A stretch of DNA of 64,000 bases from CAVQYV01 sp963718295 [NCBI: uncultured Methylomirabilota bacterium] (GTDB lineage: Bacteria > Methylomirabilota > Methylomirabilia > CAVQYV01): positions 372,001 through 436,000 of the forward strand of contig CAVQYV010000008.1 in assembly GCA_963718295.1 (NCBI GenBank), read 5' to 3'. Position 1 is the stretch's first letter. Every line of letters begins with the position of its first letter. Shown here piece after piece: positions 24,421-33,627 of the stretch. Both the position numbers and the translations under genes were made by a program. The notes under the pieces are model-generated. The model had not been told where the DNA came from. It was given only the letters and a program-made list of their open reading frames with translations, and did no database searches.

Positions 24421-25554
24421 GTGAAGCTGCTTCGCCTGTGGGCCGTTGCCCGCAAGGAGTTCATCCATATCCTTCGCGATCCCCGGAGTCTGGCCATGGC
24501 CATTGCCATCCCTATGCTCCAACTCCTCCTCTTCGGCTATGCCCTGACCCTCGATGTGGATCACGTCCCCATGGTGGTCTGGGACCAGAGCGAGTCCCAG
24601 GTGAGTCGAGAGTTCATCAGCCGCTTCGACGGGTCCCGTTACTTCTCCCTTCGGCAGCAAGTGGGCAATTATAGGGCAATTGAGCGGGCCATCGACTCCG
24701 GCCAAGCCCTGGTGGCCCTGGTGATCCCGCGGGAGTTTGCCCGGCAGATCGGATCGGGGCGGTCGGCCTCCGTCCAGTTGATCGTCGACGGGAGTGATTC
24801 CAACACTGCCACCATCGGCATGGGGTATGCCGAGGTGGTCACCCAGGCCTATTCCCAACAGATCGCAGTGAACCAGATTCGGCGCCTGGGTGGCCGGCCA
24901 GCCCGGCCACCGCTGGATCTGCGGCCCCGGGCCTGGTTCAACACCGAAATGCAATCCAGGAACTTCATCATTCCCGGACTGATTGCGGTGATCATGAATG
25001 TAATCGCTGCCCTCCTGACCTCGCTCACGGTGGCCCGAGAGTGGGAGAGCGGCACCATGGAGCAGCTCATCTCCACACCGGTGAAAGGCCCGGAGTTGAT
25101 CCTCGGCAAATTATTGCCCTACTTTGCCATCGGCATGTTGGATGTACTTCTGGCCGTCCTGATGGGCAAATTCCTGTTTGACGTACCCCTTCGCGGGAAC
25201 GTAGCCCTGGTCTTCGCCATGGCCGCCATCTTTCTAACGGGTGTCCTGTCCGTTGGTATGTTGCTCAGTGTCCTGACCAAAAGCCAGCTCCTCTCCAGCC
25301 AGGCGGCGATGATCGTGACCTACCTGCCGGCCCTCTTGCTCTCAGGGCTCGTGTTTGCCATCAGCAATATGCCCAAGCCTTTGCAAGTCATCTCTTACCT
25401 CTTCCCGGCCAGGTATTTTGTGAAATTGCTGCGGAGTATCTACTTGAAGGGCCTGGGGTTAGGCTTCCTCGGGTTGGAGGCTGGCCTTTTGCTGGCCTTC
25501 GCGCTGGCCGTCCTGGTTCTAACCAATCGCAAATTCAAGAAGAAGCTGGCCTAG
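24421..25554 (+). CDS. ABC-2 type exporter permease 1 (YbhS-like)
   Basis: The 377-residue protein starts with GTG (VKLLRLWAVARKEFIHILRD). It has one N-terminal helix (LAMAIAIPMLQLLLFGYALT), a large periplasmic loop and five C-terminal helices, the ABC-2 layout. EWESGTMEQLISTPVKGPEL is the conserved cytoplasmic motif. Together with the second permease it forms a heterodimeric export channel. Confidence 0.88.
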   Translation: MKLLRLWAVARKEFIHILRDPRSLAMAIAIPMLQLLLFGYALTLDVDHVPMVVWDQSESQVSREFISRFDGSRYFSLRQQVGNYRAIERAIDSGQALVALVIPREFARQIGSGRSASVQLIVDGSDSNTATIGMGYAEVVTQAYSQQIAVNQIRRLGGRPARPPLDLRPRAWFNTEMQSRNFIIPGLIAVIMNVIAALLTSLTVAREWESGTMEQLISTPVKGPELILGKLLPYFAIGMLDVLLAVLMGKFLFDVPLRGNVALVFAMAAIFLTGVLSVGMLLSVLTKSQLLSSQAAMIVTYLPALLLSGLVFAISNMPKPLQVISYLFPARYFVKLLRSIYLKGLGLGFLGLEAGLLLAFALAVLVLTNRKFKKKLA

Positions 25555-25556
25555 CC

Positions 25557-26687
25557 ATGTGGGAGCGCATCAAACACATGCTGATCAAGGAGTTCATCCA
25601 GGTCTTTCGGGACCCGAGGATGAAAGGGGTCGTCTTCGTGGCACCGGTCATTCAACTGCTCGTCTTCAGCTACGCCGTAACCACAGATGTGCGCAACGTT
25701 GCCACTGCCGTGCAAGACCGTGACAACAGCGTGCTCAGCCGGGAACTCGTCGCCCGCTTCCTCCGCTCGGGATATTTTGAGATCGTGGCCCATATCGAGG
25801 GCGACAGGCAGGCCCAAGATCTGATCGACCGCGGTAAGGCCCAGGCGGCCTTGTGCATGGAAAAGGGCTTTGGTGAGGACATCCAGGCGGGGAGGACAGC
25901 CCAACTTCAGCTGATCGTGGATGGGACTGACTCCAACACTGCGGGGATCGTGCTTCAATATGCTGCCAGGATCGTGGGAGAATTCTCGCGGCAGATTCTG
26001 CTTTCCCAGTTTGTCAGGTCGAAAGGCAAAATCCAGCAACCGGGGCGGATTGATTTGCAGACGCGTGCCTGGTTCAATGAAAACCTCGAAAGCCGCAATT
26101 TCTATGTGCCGGGCGTGATCGCCATCATCGTAACCCTCATCACCCTCATGCTTACCAGCATGGCCATCGTCCGGGAAAAGGAGATCGGCACCATGGAGCA
26201 GATCATGGTCACTCCCATCACCCCCCTGGAGTTCATCCTGGGAAAGACGGCTCCTTTTGCCCTGATCGGGTTTGTCGATGTGATCCTGGTTACGATCGTG
26301 GGGGTGTTTTGGTTTGCAGTGCCCATTCGGGGCAGCCTGCTGCTCCTCTTGTTGGGCACGGCCCTTTACCTGATGACGACACTGGGGATAGGCCTTCTGA
26401 TATCCACTGTCAGCCGGACCCAGCAGCAGGCCATGATGACCACTTTTTTCTTCTTCATGCCCGCGATCCTCCTCTCGGGGCTCATGTTTCCCATTGCCAA
26501 CATGCCAAAGGTGATCCAGTGGTTCACCTATCTGAATCCCATGCGCTATTTCCTGGTGATCATCCGGGGCATCTTCCTCAAAGGGGTGGGGCCCGATATA
26601 CTGTGGCCGCAAATGCTTGCACTGGCGGTGATGGGCGTATTCACTTTGTGGCTATCTTCCAGGAGATTCCGCAAGACCCTTGCCTGA
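25557..26687 (+). CDS. ABC-2 type exporter permease 2 (YbhR-like)
   Basis: The 376-residue protein has the same layout as its neighbour: KEFIQVFRDPRMKGVVFVAP, a periplasmic domain with IVDGTDSNTAGIVL (matching IVDGSDSNTATIGM in permease 1), and REKEIGTMEQIMVTPITPLE before the last helices. It starts two bases after the permease 1 stop. The exported substrate is unknown; the lipid-type biosynthetic cluster that starts 1 kb further on makes a lipid product one possibility. Confidence 0.88.
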   Translation: MWERIKHMLIKEFIQVFRDPRMKGVVFVAPVIQLLVFSYAVTTDVRNVATAVQDRDNSVLSRELVARFLRSGYFEIVAHIEGDRQAQDLIDRGKAQAALCMEKGFGEDIQAGRTAQLQLIVDGTDSNTAGIVLQYAARIVGEFSRQILLSQFVRSKGKIQQPGRIDLQTRAWFNENLESRNFYVPGVIAIIVTLITLMLTSMAIVREKEIGTMEQIMVTPITPLEFILGKTAPFALIGFVDVILVTIVGVFWFAVPIRGSLLLLLLGTALYLMTTLGIGLLISTVSRTQQQAMMTTFFFFMPAILLSGLMFPIANMPKVIQWFTYLNPMRYFLVIIRGIFLKGVGPDILWPQMLALAVMGVFTLWLSSRRFRKTLA

Positions 26688-26716
26688 CGGATGAGGACTG
26701 AACAGCAGGGTCAGAA

Positions 26717-27361
26717 CTAATTTTCGCATGATGGCTCCTCCTCTGTCCTTTCGTGCTCAGGCTTCATGTCAATCTGGCTCGAGTGAACCCTGGGCTTTGT
26801 CAAAAGAGGTTCTGCTGCCCTCAACAGCTCCTGGATGGCCCCGGCATCGCTGGCGTAGATCTCCTTTTCGGAGAGCTCATGGTTGTAGGATTTCTCGATC
26901 GATTCCCTCTCCTCTCCATCCACAGCCAACAGCAGGAGGACGTTATCGGAGCGCATGGATCCCCCGTGGCAGCTCATCTCATAATAGTAGCTCAGGAATG
27001 CGAAATCCGCGCCTGCCTGCCTCCCAATCTCCCTTAACTGGTCAAGCCGATCAGGATTGATCTTTTCCTTCGATATGCCCCTGCTGGCCAATATCCGGTC
27101 TACCTCTGGCTGTGGGATCAACGCAAATCGCCCATCTTTAGAGAGGGCCTCGCGAAGTTTCTGGGTGAGACTCGGATAGAGATAGCCGAATCGACGTGCC
27201 GATTGCCCCCTGGGCATCTTCTCCCACACGACCAGCCTGATCTTGGTTTGATCTGGCGCCCCCTCCGAGCCAGCGGCGCGGCTGCTCATGAATAACAAAG
27301 AACAGCTCAGGACCAAGAGGGCTGACAGGATCATCCACCTGATGCTCGACTTATGCCTCAT
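26717..27361 (-). CDS. Secreted protein with CsgG/TolB-N-like fold
   Basis: The 214-residue protein starts at ATG 27361 (GAGGAAG upstream) with a signal peptide (WMILSALLVLSCSLLFMSSR). The mature part reads GRFALIPQPEVDRILASRGI then DRLDQLREIGRQAGADFAFL, which resembles the alpha/beta domain of CsgG, LpoB and TolB N-termini, where small secreted proteins assemble at the outer membrane. The end is acidic. It is convergent with the exporter operon. The function is not known. Confidence 0.6.
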   Translation of the reverse strand: MRHKSSIRWMILSALLVLSCSLLFMSSRAAGSEGAPDQTKIRLVVWEKMPRGQSARRFGYLYPSLTQKLREALSKDGRFALIPQPEVDRILASRGISKEKINPDRLDQLREIGRQAGADFAFLSYYYEMSCHGGSMRSDNVLLLLAVDGEERESIEKSYNHELSEKEIYASDAGAIQELLRAAEPLLTKPRVHSSQIDMKPEHERTEEEPSCEN

Positions 27362-27664
27362 GATATCTTCCTCTCGGGCTTTGAAGGACCAGATCCAAAG
27401 CCAAACCCAATGAAAAATCGAAACAGCGGGTATTGGCAAGCCATGACCCGCATCTTGTTACCTGTTTTAAAAGATGAAGGCAGCCCACTTGCCGATTCAT
27501 GCTTACCACCAGTTGCGTCCATCGACCGCCGAATCCAAGTAGAGGCATGCCCCTTTTCCATTTGACTAACTGGAACAGAGTATGTTATCAGGAGTTGTCT
27601 TTTCCATCCACTCATACTTGAAGGAAGCCCATCTCATGATTCTTCGTCCCAGGGGGACCCTTTA
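27362..27664. other. Divergent intergenic region
   Basis: About 300 bases separate the minus-strand secreted protein from the first gene of the biosynthetic cluster. No gene, strong hairpin or certain promoter is visible; the region is less GC-rich than its surroundings, so promoters for both directions probably lie here. A GGGGG run about 11 bases before ATG 27665 may serve as its ribosome binding site. Confidence 0.35.
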
Positions 27665-29041
27665 ATGAATTACCTCCAGCAGGTTCGTAACTACACTCTG
27701 AGCCAAGTGGTCAGCGGGCTGCTCGCAGCCTTGGGTAATAGCTCGGATGAGAATCTGGTCCGCATGACTTACCTGGCCGAGGTGGTGGCTCAAAAGGATT
27801 ACTACAAGCGGCAGATCCGACGGATTCGTTCCCTTTTTGAGAATAGGCATCCCAGCCTGATCGTGGCCAAAAAAATCATGCAGGAGGCGAATCCCCTCCA
27901 TCGGAGGAAGCTGGTGGAGTGCTTCATCATCAACCAGCTGCTCGTAGGCACCAATAAGAGGAAGGAGTTCTCCGAATCCCCAGGGGGCTTCTATCCCCCG
28001 GGCCTCTTCGTCCTCTCCCCCACCATGCGCTGCAATCTCCACTGCTATGGCTGCTACTCGGGAGAATATTCCCGCGGTCAGGATCTGCCTTTTCCGCTGA
28101 TGGACCGGGTCGTGAGAGAGGGAAAGGAGATGGGGATCTATTTCGTGGTGGTTTCGGGAGGCGAGCCCTTTCTTCACCCGAATCTTTTTGATCTGTTTGC
28201 AGCCCATAACGATGTCGCTTTCATGATCTATACCCACGGAGGCCTTCTGGACGAGAAGACCGTGGAGCGGCTGGCGGCGCTGGGAAATGCCCTCCCTTGC
28301 ATCAGCATCGAGGGGTTCGAGGAGGAGACCGATGCCCGAAGAGGCAAGGGCCACTACGCCAAGGTCCTGCGAGCCATGGAGCTGTTGCGGGAGGCTGGGA
28401 TCCTCTACGCCTTCTCCGCCACCCTCACCCGCCAAAATGCGGACCTGATCCTTTCCGACCAATTCTTGGATCATTACATCGAAAAGGGGGTGAGCCTCGG
28501 CTGGTACTTCATCTATATGCCCATCGGGAGAGAGCCCAAGATGGACCTGATGCCCACCCCGGAGCAGCGAAATCAACTGCGGGAGCGGGTGAAATACTTC
28601 CGGGAGACCAAACCCATCCTCCTGGGCGATTTCATGGGAGATGGGGCGGTGGTGAAGGGATGTATCGCCGGTGGCCGGAAGTACTTTCATATCAACTCCC
28701 AAGGAGATATCGAGCCCTGTGTCTTCTGCCATTACGCGGTGGACAACATTCGGGACAAATCATTGAAAGAGGCCCTGGATTCCCCCTTCTTCCGCTACAT
28801 CCGGGAACGGATTCCCTACAACGAGAACCTCTACCGGCCCTGTATGTTGGTGGATCGGCCCGAGGTCTCCCGCTCCGCTGTCCGCCTTCATAAGGCCAGA
28901 CCGACCCATCCAGGTGCGGAGGCGATGTTTGATGGGCTGGCCAGCGAGATCGATGAATTCTCGGTTGCCTATGCCCAGATATCCGATCCGATCTGGGAGA
29001 AAGGCAAGGAAGAGGGAAGGGTCAAAGGGAATGGGAGCTGA
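27665..29041 (+). CDS. Radical SAM enzyme with SPASM-like C-terminus
   Basis: The 458-residue protein carries CNLHCYGC (Cys123, 127, 130), the [4Fe-4S] site of radical SAM enzymes, then VVVSGGEPFLHP. In the C-terminal part CIAGGRKYFHINSQGDIEPC and CVFCHY give the extra cluster ligands of a SPASM domain. An N-terminal helical region of about 110 residues precedes the core. Such enzymes oxidise peptides or other substrates. Here it opens a cluster of three more radical SAM genes and ketosynthase genes, so a small-molecule or lipid substrate is likely. Confidence 0.85.
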   Translation: MNYLQQVRNYTLSQVVSGLLAALGNSSDENLVRMTYLAEVVAQKDYYKRQIRRIRSLFENRHPSLIVAKKIMQEANPLHRRKLVECFIINQLLVGTNKRKEFSESPGGFYPPGLFVLSPTMRCNLHCYGCYSGEYSRGQDLPFPLMDRVVREGKEMGIYFVVVSGGEPFLHPNLFDLFAAHNDVAFMIYTHGGLLDEKTVERLAALGNALPCISIEGFEEETDARRGKGHYAKVLRAMELLREAGILYAFSATLTRQNADLILSDQFLDHYIEKGVSLGWYFIYMPIGREPKMDLMPTPEQRNQLRERVKYFRETKPILLGDFMGDGAVVKGCIAGGRKYFHINSQGDIEPCVFCHYAVDNIRDKSLKEALDSPFFRYIRERIPYNENLYRPCMLVDRPEVSRSAVRLHKARPTHPGAEAMFDGLASEIDEFSVAYAQISDPIWEKGKEEGRVKGNGS

Positions 29042-29083
29042 GGAGATGGAGGTAGGCCTTTTGATGGAGGGGAAGCGCAGCCC

Positions 29084-30304
29084 ATGAAAGTGCGACTGAT
29101 CTATCCCCATTCCGGCGATTTCCCGATTCGCTATCGGTCCCGGATTCCTCCCCTCGGTCTGATTACCTTGGCTGGCCTTTTCCCTCCCGAGTGGGAAGTT
29201 AAGTTCACCGACGAGAGGCTGGAGCCGATCGACTTCGCAGAGGAAACGGACCTGGTGGCGATGTCGGCCATGACCTATCAGGCGTCCCGGGCCTATGCGG
29301 TAGCGGATGTCTTTCGGGCCCGGGATATCAGGGTGATTCTGGGAGGTCCCCACCCATCGGTGGTTCCGCAGGAGGCATCAGCCCATGCCGATGCCGTGGT
29401 GGTAGGGGAGGCAGAGGGGATCCTTCCCGAGCTTCTCGATGACCTGAAGCACGGAAGACCGAAGCCCTTTTATCGCTGCAAGGAAAAGGTGGAGATGTCC
29501 AACCTGTCCCCTCCCCGAAGGGATCTTCTCCGGGGGAAGGGGTATCTGCCTGTAGATATGATCCAGGCGGCCCGGGGATGCCCGGTCAATTGCGAGTTCT
29601 GTTCCGTGACCGCCACCTTTGGCCGAGCCTATCGCATCCGTCCGCTGCCGGAGATCATGCGCGAGATTGAGGAGTTAGGCCCGTACCTGTTTTTCGTCGA
29701 TGACAACCTTTTGCTCAAGAAATCCTTTACCGTAAAGCTCTTGGAAGCAGTGCTTCCTCTGCAAAAGAAGTGGGTCTGCCTGGGTTCCATCCGCATCGCC
29801 GACGATTTGAATCTGTTGGATCTGATGGCTAAAAGTGGCTGTTGGCTTATGTATGTCGATATGGGACCCTGGCTTTCGGCCAGCCTGAGCGGAATAAATG
29901 GGGGCCTTCGCCAGAAGGAGAAATGCTACGAGGCCATCGAGAGGATTCACGATGCGGGGATCGAGATGATAGGCTCCTTCGCCTTCGGATTCGATCACGA
30001 TGATCTCGGGGTCTTCGAGCGGACGGTGAGGTTTTGCCAAGATGCGAGATTGGATGAAGTGGAATTCCTCATATTGACCCCCTATCCCAAAACCCGCCTC
30101 TTCGAGAGACTGGAAGAAGAGGGCAGGATCCTGGAGCGGGATTGGGCCAAATACAATACGATGAATGTGGTCTTCCAGCCCAAGTCAATGTCTGCCGACC
30201 AACTTTTCGAGGGATATCGGCTGGCGTGGAGAGAATTCTATTCTCAACGAAAAGCGGGTCATGCCCCTCGAATCATGGAACTTACCTCCCAGCCCCAGAT
30301 TTGA
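29084..30304 (+). CDS. B12-binding radical SAM protein 1
   Basis: The 406-residue protein has an N-terminal cobalamin-binding-type domain (IPPLGLITLAGLFPPEWEVK, DLVAMSAMTYQASRAYAVAD, VILGGPHPSVVPQEASAHAD, GEAEG) and a radical SAM core with GCPVNCEFC (Cys166, 170, 173) and YLFFVDDN. The usual DxHxxG cobalamin loop is not clear, as in many members of this class. The C-terminal part (FAFGFDHDDLGVFERTVRF, LTPYPKTRLFERLEEEGRIL) is shared with the paralogues at 33624 and 20994. These enzymes often methylate or cyclise unreactive carbons in lipids and antibiotics. Confidence 0.85.
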   Translation: MKVRLIYPHSGDFPIRYRSRIPPLGLITLAGLFPPEWEVKFTDERLEPIDFAEETDLVAMSAMTYQASRAYAVADVFRARDIRVILGGPHPSVVPQEASAHADAVVVGEAEGILPELLDDLKHGRPKPFYRCKEKVEMSNLSPPRRDLLRGKGYLPVDMIQAARGCPVNCEFCSVTATFGRAYRIRPLPEIMREIEELGPYLFFVDDNLLLKKSFTVKLLEAVLPLQKKWVCLGSIRIADDLNLLDLMAKSGCWLMYVDMGPWLSASLSGINGGLRQKEKCYEAIERIHDAGIEMIGSFAFGFDHDDLGVFERTVRFCQDARLDEVEFLILTPYPKTRLFERLEEEGRILERDWAKYNTMNVVFQPKSMSADQLFEGYRLAWREFYSQRKAGHAPRIMELTSQPQI

Positions 30305-30313
30305 TATTCCCCC

Positions 30314-31735
30314 ATGCGGGTAATGCTGATTTCCCCCAATCAAGAGTTGCTTCCCGATCCGGTATCTCCCCTTGGGCTCGCCTACCTGGCAGCGGCCCTG
30401 AGGGAGGCGGGCCATGAGGTATCCATCTTGGACCTCTGCTTCTCCCCCGACATCGAGGCCTCCTTGGGGGAGGGCTTGCAGGAATTCCTCCCCGAGGTCA
30501 TTGGCCTTTCGATCCGCAATGTGGACAACACGGCGTATCCATCGACCGTCTCCTATATCGATCCTTTGAGGAGGGTGGTCGAACTCCTGCGCCGACTATC
30601 TGGAGCCCCCATCCTGGTGGGGGGATCGGGGTTCACCATCATGCCCAAAGAGATGCTGACCTTGCTGAGCCTGGAGATGGGAATCATCGGAGAGGGGGAG
30701 AGGTCGATGGTGCAGTTCCTGGCCCAGGGGATGAAAGATGGAGTGCCGGGGCTGATCCGCAGAAGGGGTGGGCGATTTCGCACCCTGGCACCTCTCCCTT
30801 CCCTCAGAATGGACGGGCTGCCGCTGCCTGCCCGGGATCTGTTGGATGTGAAGGCCTATCTTCGAGAGGGGGGCGTCTGTAACATACAGTCCAAAAGGGG
30901 CTGCGCCTTTCGGTGCATCTATTGTACGTACCCGTTGATCGAAGGGAGAAGAGTGCGGCTGCGAGATCCCAAAAAGGTGGTGGCTGAGATGCAGGGACTG
31001 CAGGAGGGCCACGGAATCAACCACTTCTTCTTTGTGGATAACGTGTTCAATTACCCCCCCCACCATGCCGAGGCGATCTGCGAGGAGATAGTCGGCCGAG
31101 GTCTGCGGATCCAATGGGCCTGTTATGCTCATCCTGGCTACCTGAGTCCTGCCTTGGCGGATCTGATGGCCCGTTCCGGTTGCGAGAGCATCGAATTCGG
31201 GACCGATTCCGGCTCCCCCTCGGTCCTCTCCGCCCTGAAGAAGGAGTTCGGACCCGAGGAGATCTGGGAGGCCTCGTCCGCATGCCGGCAGGCAGGGATT
31301 CCCTTCTGCCACAGCCTCATCCTGGGGGGTCCAGAGGAGGATCGATCCACCCTGGAGGAGACCTTTGGGCTGATGGCGAAGACCGACCCCACCGCGGTAA
31401 TCGCCATGATCGGGGTCCGGGTCTATCCCCAAACGGCCTTGGCCCAGATGTTGGTTAAGGATGGATACTTGAGCCTCAAGGAGATTGCCTACCCGCCCAA
31501 GTTCTATCTTTCCGAGACGCTCGGCGATGAGGTGATCGATCTGGTGGTGGATCATGCGCAGAAATCCCGGAACTGGATCGTCCCGGGGAGAAGCATCAAT
31601 TACTCGGTGAGACTCCAGAGGCTTCTTCGAAAAAAGGGAAAGATGGGGCCGACCTGGGGCTATATGCGTTATCGGAGAGGGAGAGGTCAGAGCCCTGGCG
31701 TCCAGGGGGAAGGGGAGGATGGTGGAAAAGGCTGA
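30314..31735 (+). CDS. B12-binding radical SAM protein 2 (distinct subfamily)
   Basis: The 473-residue protein starts MRVMLISPNQELLPDPVSPL GLAYLAAALREAGHEV, a B12-binding domain start, and has GCAFRCIYC (Cys197, 201, 204) and FFFVDNVFNYPPHHAEAICE. Further on SIEFGTDSGSPSVLSALKKE and LGGPEEDRSTLEETF are typical of B12-radical SAM proteins of the BchE/HpnJ-like wider group. It differs from the other three paralogues in the window. It overlaps the acyltransferase gene by 17 bases. Confidence 0.85.
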   Translation: MRVMLISPNQELLPDPVSPLGLAYLAAALREAGHEVSILDLCFSPDIEASLGEGLQEFLPEVIGLSIRNVDNTAYPSTVSYIDPLRRVVELLRRLSGAPILVGGSGFTIMPKEMLTLLSLEMGIIGEGERSMVQFLAQGMKDGVPGLIRRRGGRFRTLAPLPSLRMDGLPLPARDLLDVKAYLREGGVCNIQSKRGCAFRCIYCTYPLIEGRRVRLRDPKKVVAEMQGLQEGHGINHFFFVDNVFNYPPHHAEAICEEIVGRGLRIQWACYAHPGYLSPALADLMARSGCESIEFGTDSGSPSVLSALKKEFGPEEIWEASSACRQAGIPFCHSLILGGPEEDRSTLEETFGLMAKTDPTAVIAMIGVRVYPQTALAQMLVKDGYLSLKEIAYPPKFYLSETLGDEVIDLVVDHAQKSRNWIVPGRSINYSVRLQRLLRKKGKMGPTWGYMRYRRGRGQSPGVQGEGEDGGKG

Positions 31736-32768
31736 TCTTCTGACAGCACCGAAATCTCCGGTCCCAGGGAGTCGATCCGTGCTATGGGAGGTGAAGCAGG
31801 AGGTCCCAGTTCAGAGGGCCTGGTATCACTACCCGGTCAATGCCTTTCTCTTTCATGCCCTGCGGCTCACCCTCCGTCTTTTCTCGCGGGAGGCGATCTC
31901 CAAGGTCAGAACTCCCTTCGCCGACCTCTACTTCTTCTTCGCCCGATTGGACCGGGAGGCCCTGATCTCCAATATCCGACATATATTGGGAGAGGGCAGT
32001 CCCCGGGAAGAGGCCGTCAGGTTGGCGCGGAATACCTTTCGCCGCTACGCCCAATATCTCATCGACCTCATCTGCGCCTCCCGAATGAGCGAGCCGGAAC
32101 TGAGGGGCCTGATCTCTGAGGCCTCCCATGATGAGGTGATCTTCAAGGCCCTGGAGGCGGGCCGCGGCGCTATTCTTCTGACCGCCCATCTGGGAAACTG
32201 GGAATTGGGAGGGATGATCCTCAAGATCCTCGATCTGCCGGTCAAGATCGTCTATTTCCCGGACCGGATCAAGGGGGTGGAGAAGTCCCGCCGCCGCTAT
32301 CGGGAGAGAAAGGGCGTGGGGCAGCTCTCCATACAGGGGTCCCCCTTTTCCCTGCTCCAAATGATGCAGGCGCTGCGGCGCAATGAGATCGTTTGCCTGC
32401 AGGGGGACCGAAACTACGGGAGGAGAGGGGTGAAGGTGGAGTTCTTCGGCTCCTTGGTATCCTTCCCCCCGGGACCGGTGATCTTATCTATGGTCAGCCA
32501 GGCTCCCCTAATCCCCGCATTCATCATCCAGGAGGATGGGAAGGGTTATCGGTTCCTGGTCGAAGATCCGGTGACGATGCAGGATACCGGCGATCGGGAG
32601 GAAGACATTCGGGAGAACCTGGGCCGGGTGATCAGGGTGATGGAAGGTTATCTAAGGAAGTACCCCGACCAGTGGTTCAATTACGTCCCCTATTGGAGGG
32701 AGGACGGGGGCGAAGAGGGATTGAAAGGGGCGAAGCTTCCCTCCCGGGCGGAAGGAAGGCCGGATTGA
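31719..32768 (+). CDS. Lysophospholipid/lipid A-type acyltransferase (HtrB/LpxL-like)
   Basis: The 349-residue protein has the HtrB core: HLGNWELGG, an HX4E catalytic motif at about residue 157, then IVYFPDRIKG, QALRRNEIVCLQGDRNYGRR and VEFFGSLVSFPPGPVILS. It ends with FNYVPYW. Such enzymes transfer acyl chains from ACP to lipids at the inner membrane. Within a cluster encoding its own ketosynthases and ACP it is a good candidate for attaching the novel acyl chain to a carrier lipid. Confidence 0.88.
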   Translation: MVEKADLLTAPKSPVPGSRSVLWEVKQEVPVQRAWYHYPVNAFLFHALRLTLRLFSREAISKVRTPFADLYFFFARLDREALISNIRHILGEGSPREEAVRLARNTFRRYAQYLIDLICASRMSEPELRGLISEASHDEVIFKALEAGRGAILLTAHLGNWELGGMILKILDLPVKIVYFPDRIKGVEKSRRRYRERKGVGQLSIQGSPFSLLQMMQALRRNEIVCLQGDRNYGRRGVKVEFFGSLVSFPPGPVILSMVSQAPLIPAFIIQEDGKGYRFLVEDPVTMQDTGDREEDIRENLGRVIRVMEGYLRKYPDQWFNYVPYWREDGGEEGLKGAKLPSRAEGRPD

Positions 32769-32787
32769 GGGGTCGAGGAGAGCCGGG

Positions 32788-33627
32788 ATGAGAGGATATC
32801 TGAGCGGCTTAAGGAGAGCTTGCCTCATGCGCAAGATGAGGCTTATCCTGGTGGCCCTCTCCCCGCTCTTGATCTGGGGATCGGCTCCGTTGAAGGTGGG
32901 TCTGAATGCCATCATGATTTCCCATCTGGCGACCTGGCTTTACGGGACCTTCTGTCCCAACAGCTGCCTCTTCGGTTCCGTCTTCAGTCGCGGTGGGGAT
33001 GGAAAGAAGTGGGTAGGCCTGACCTTCGACGACGGACCCAGCGAGCTTCATTCACCACGGGTCCTGGATACTCTGAGGAATCACGGTGCAAAGGCGACCT
33101 TTTTCGTCGTAGGAAGGAAGGCAGCGGCCCGCCCGGATCTCGTCCGCCGGATCCATGAAGAAGGGCATCTCGTCGGCAATCACACCTGGAGCCATCCTCC
33201 CCACATGGCCTTCGAAGGACTCTTCGGGCGTAGAGCGATCCTGGAGGAGATCGAGAGAGCGCAGGGGGCGATCGAGGCCATCATTGGAGAGCGTCCGCAG
33301 GTCTTTCGCCCTCCTCAGGGGTTCAAAAACCATATGATCCTGGAGGCCTGCCGGGACCAAGGAATCACCCTGGTGGGGTACAGCCAAAGGCCTCCCTATC
33401 ACGCCAACGGCCACGATAGTGCAGCCCTGGCAGAGAGGATCGTGCAAGAAGCCCGGCCCGGCTCCATCATCAACTTCCATGATGGATGGCGGACGGGCAG
33501 GGAATGGGATTGCGAGGAGATGATCGGCACTTTATCCCGGATCATCGTCGGACTCAGAGTCCAAGGATACCAGTTTGTCACGGTAAGGGAGATGATCGAG
33601 GCGGGGGAGGCGATTCAACCAAAATGA
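32788..33627 (+). CDS. Polysaccharide deacetylase (NodB domain)
   Basis: The 279-residue protein has an N-terminal hydrophobic segment (LILVALSPLLIWGSAPL) and a NodB domain: GLTFDDGPSE with the catalytic Asp and metal-binding Asp, GNHTWSHPP with the metal His residues, FRPPQGFKN and IINFHDGW. It probably removes an acetyl or acyl group from a sugar at the membrane surface. Its start has GAGGAG eight bases upstream, and its stop overlaps the next start (ATGA). Confidence 0.88.
   Translation: MRGYLSGLRRACLMRKMRLILVALSPLLIWGSAPLKVGLNAIMISHLATWLYGTFCPNSCLFGSVFSRGGDGKKWVGLTFDDGPSELHSPRVLDTLRNHGAKATFFVVGRKAAARPDLVRRIHEEGHLVGNHTWSHPPHMAFEGLFGRRAILEEIERAQGAIEAIIGERPQVFRPPQGFKNHMILEACRDQGITLVGYSQRPPYHANGHDSAALAERIVQEARPGSIINFHDGWRTGREWDCEEMIGTLSRIIVGLRVQGYQFVTVREMIEAGEAIQPK

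Noticed and set aside
33486-33623. N-terminal extension of the third B12-radical SAM protein
   Set aside because: It lies inside the deacetylase gene; the family start MRLQIISP overlaps the upstream stop codon.
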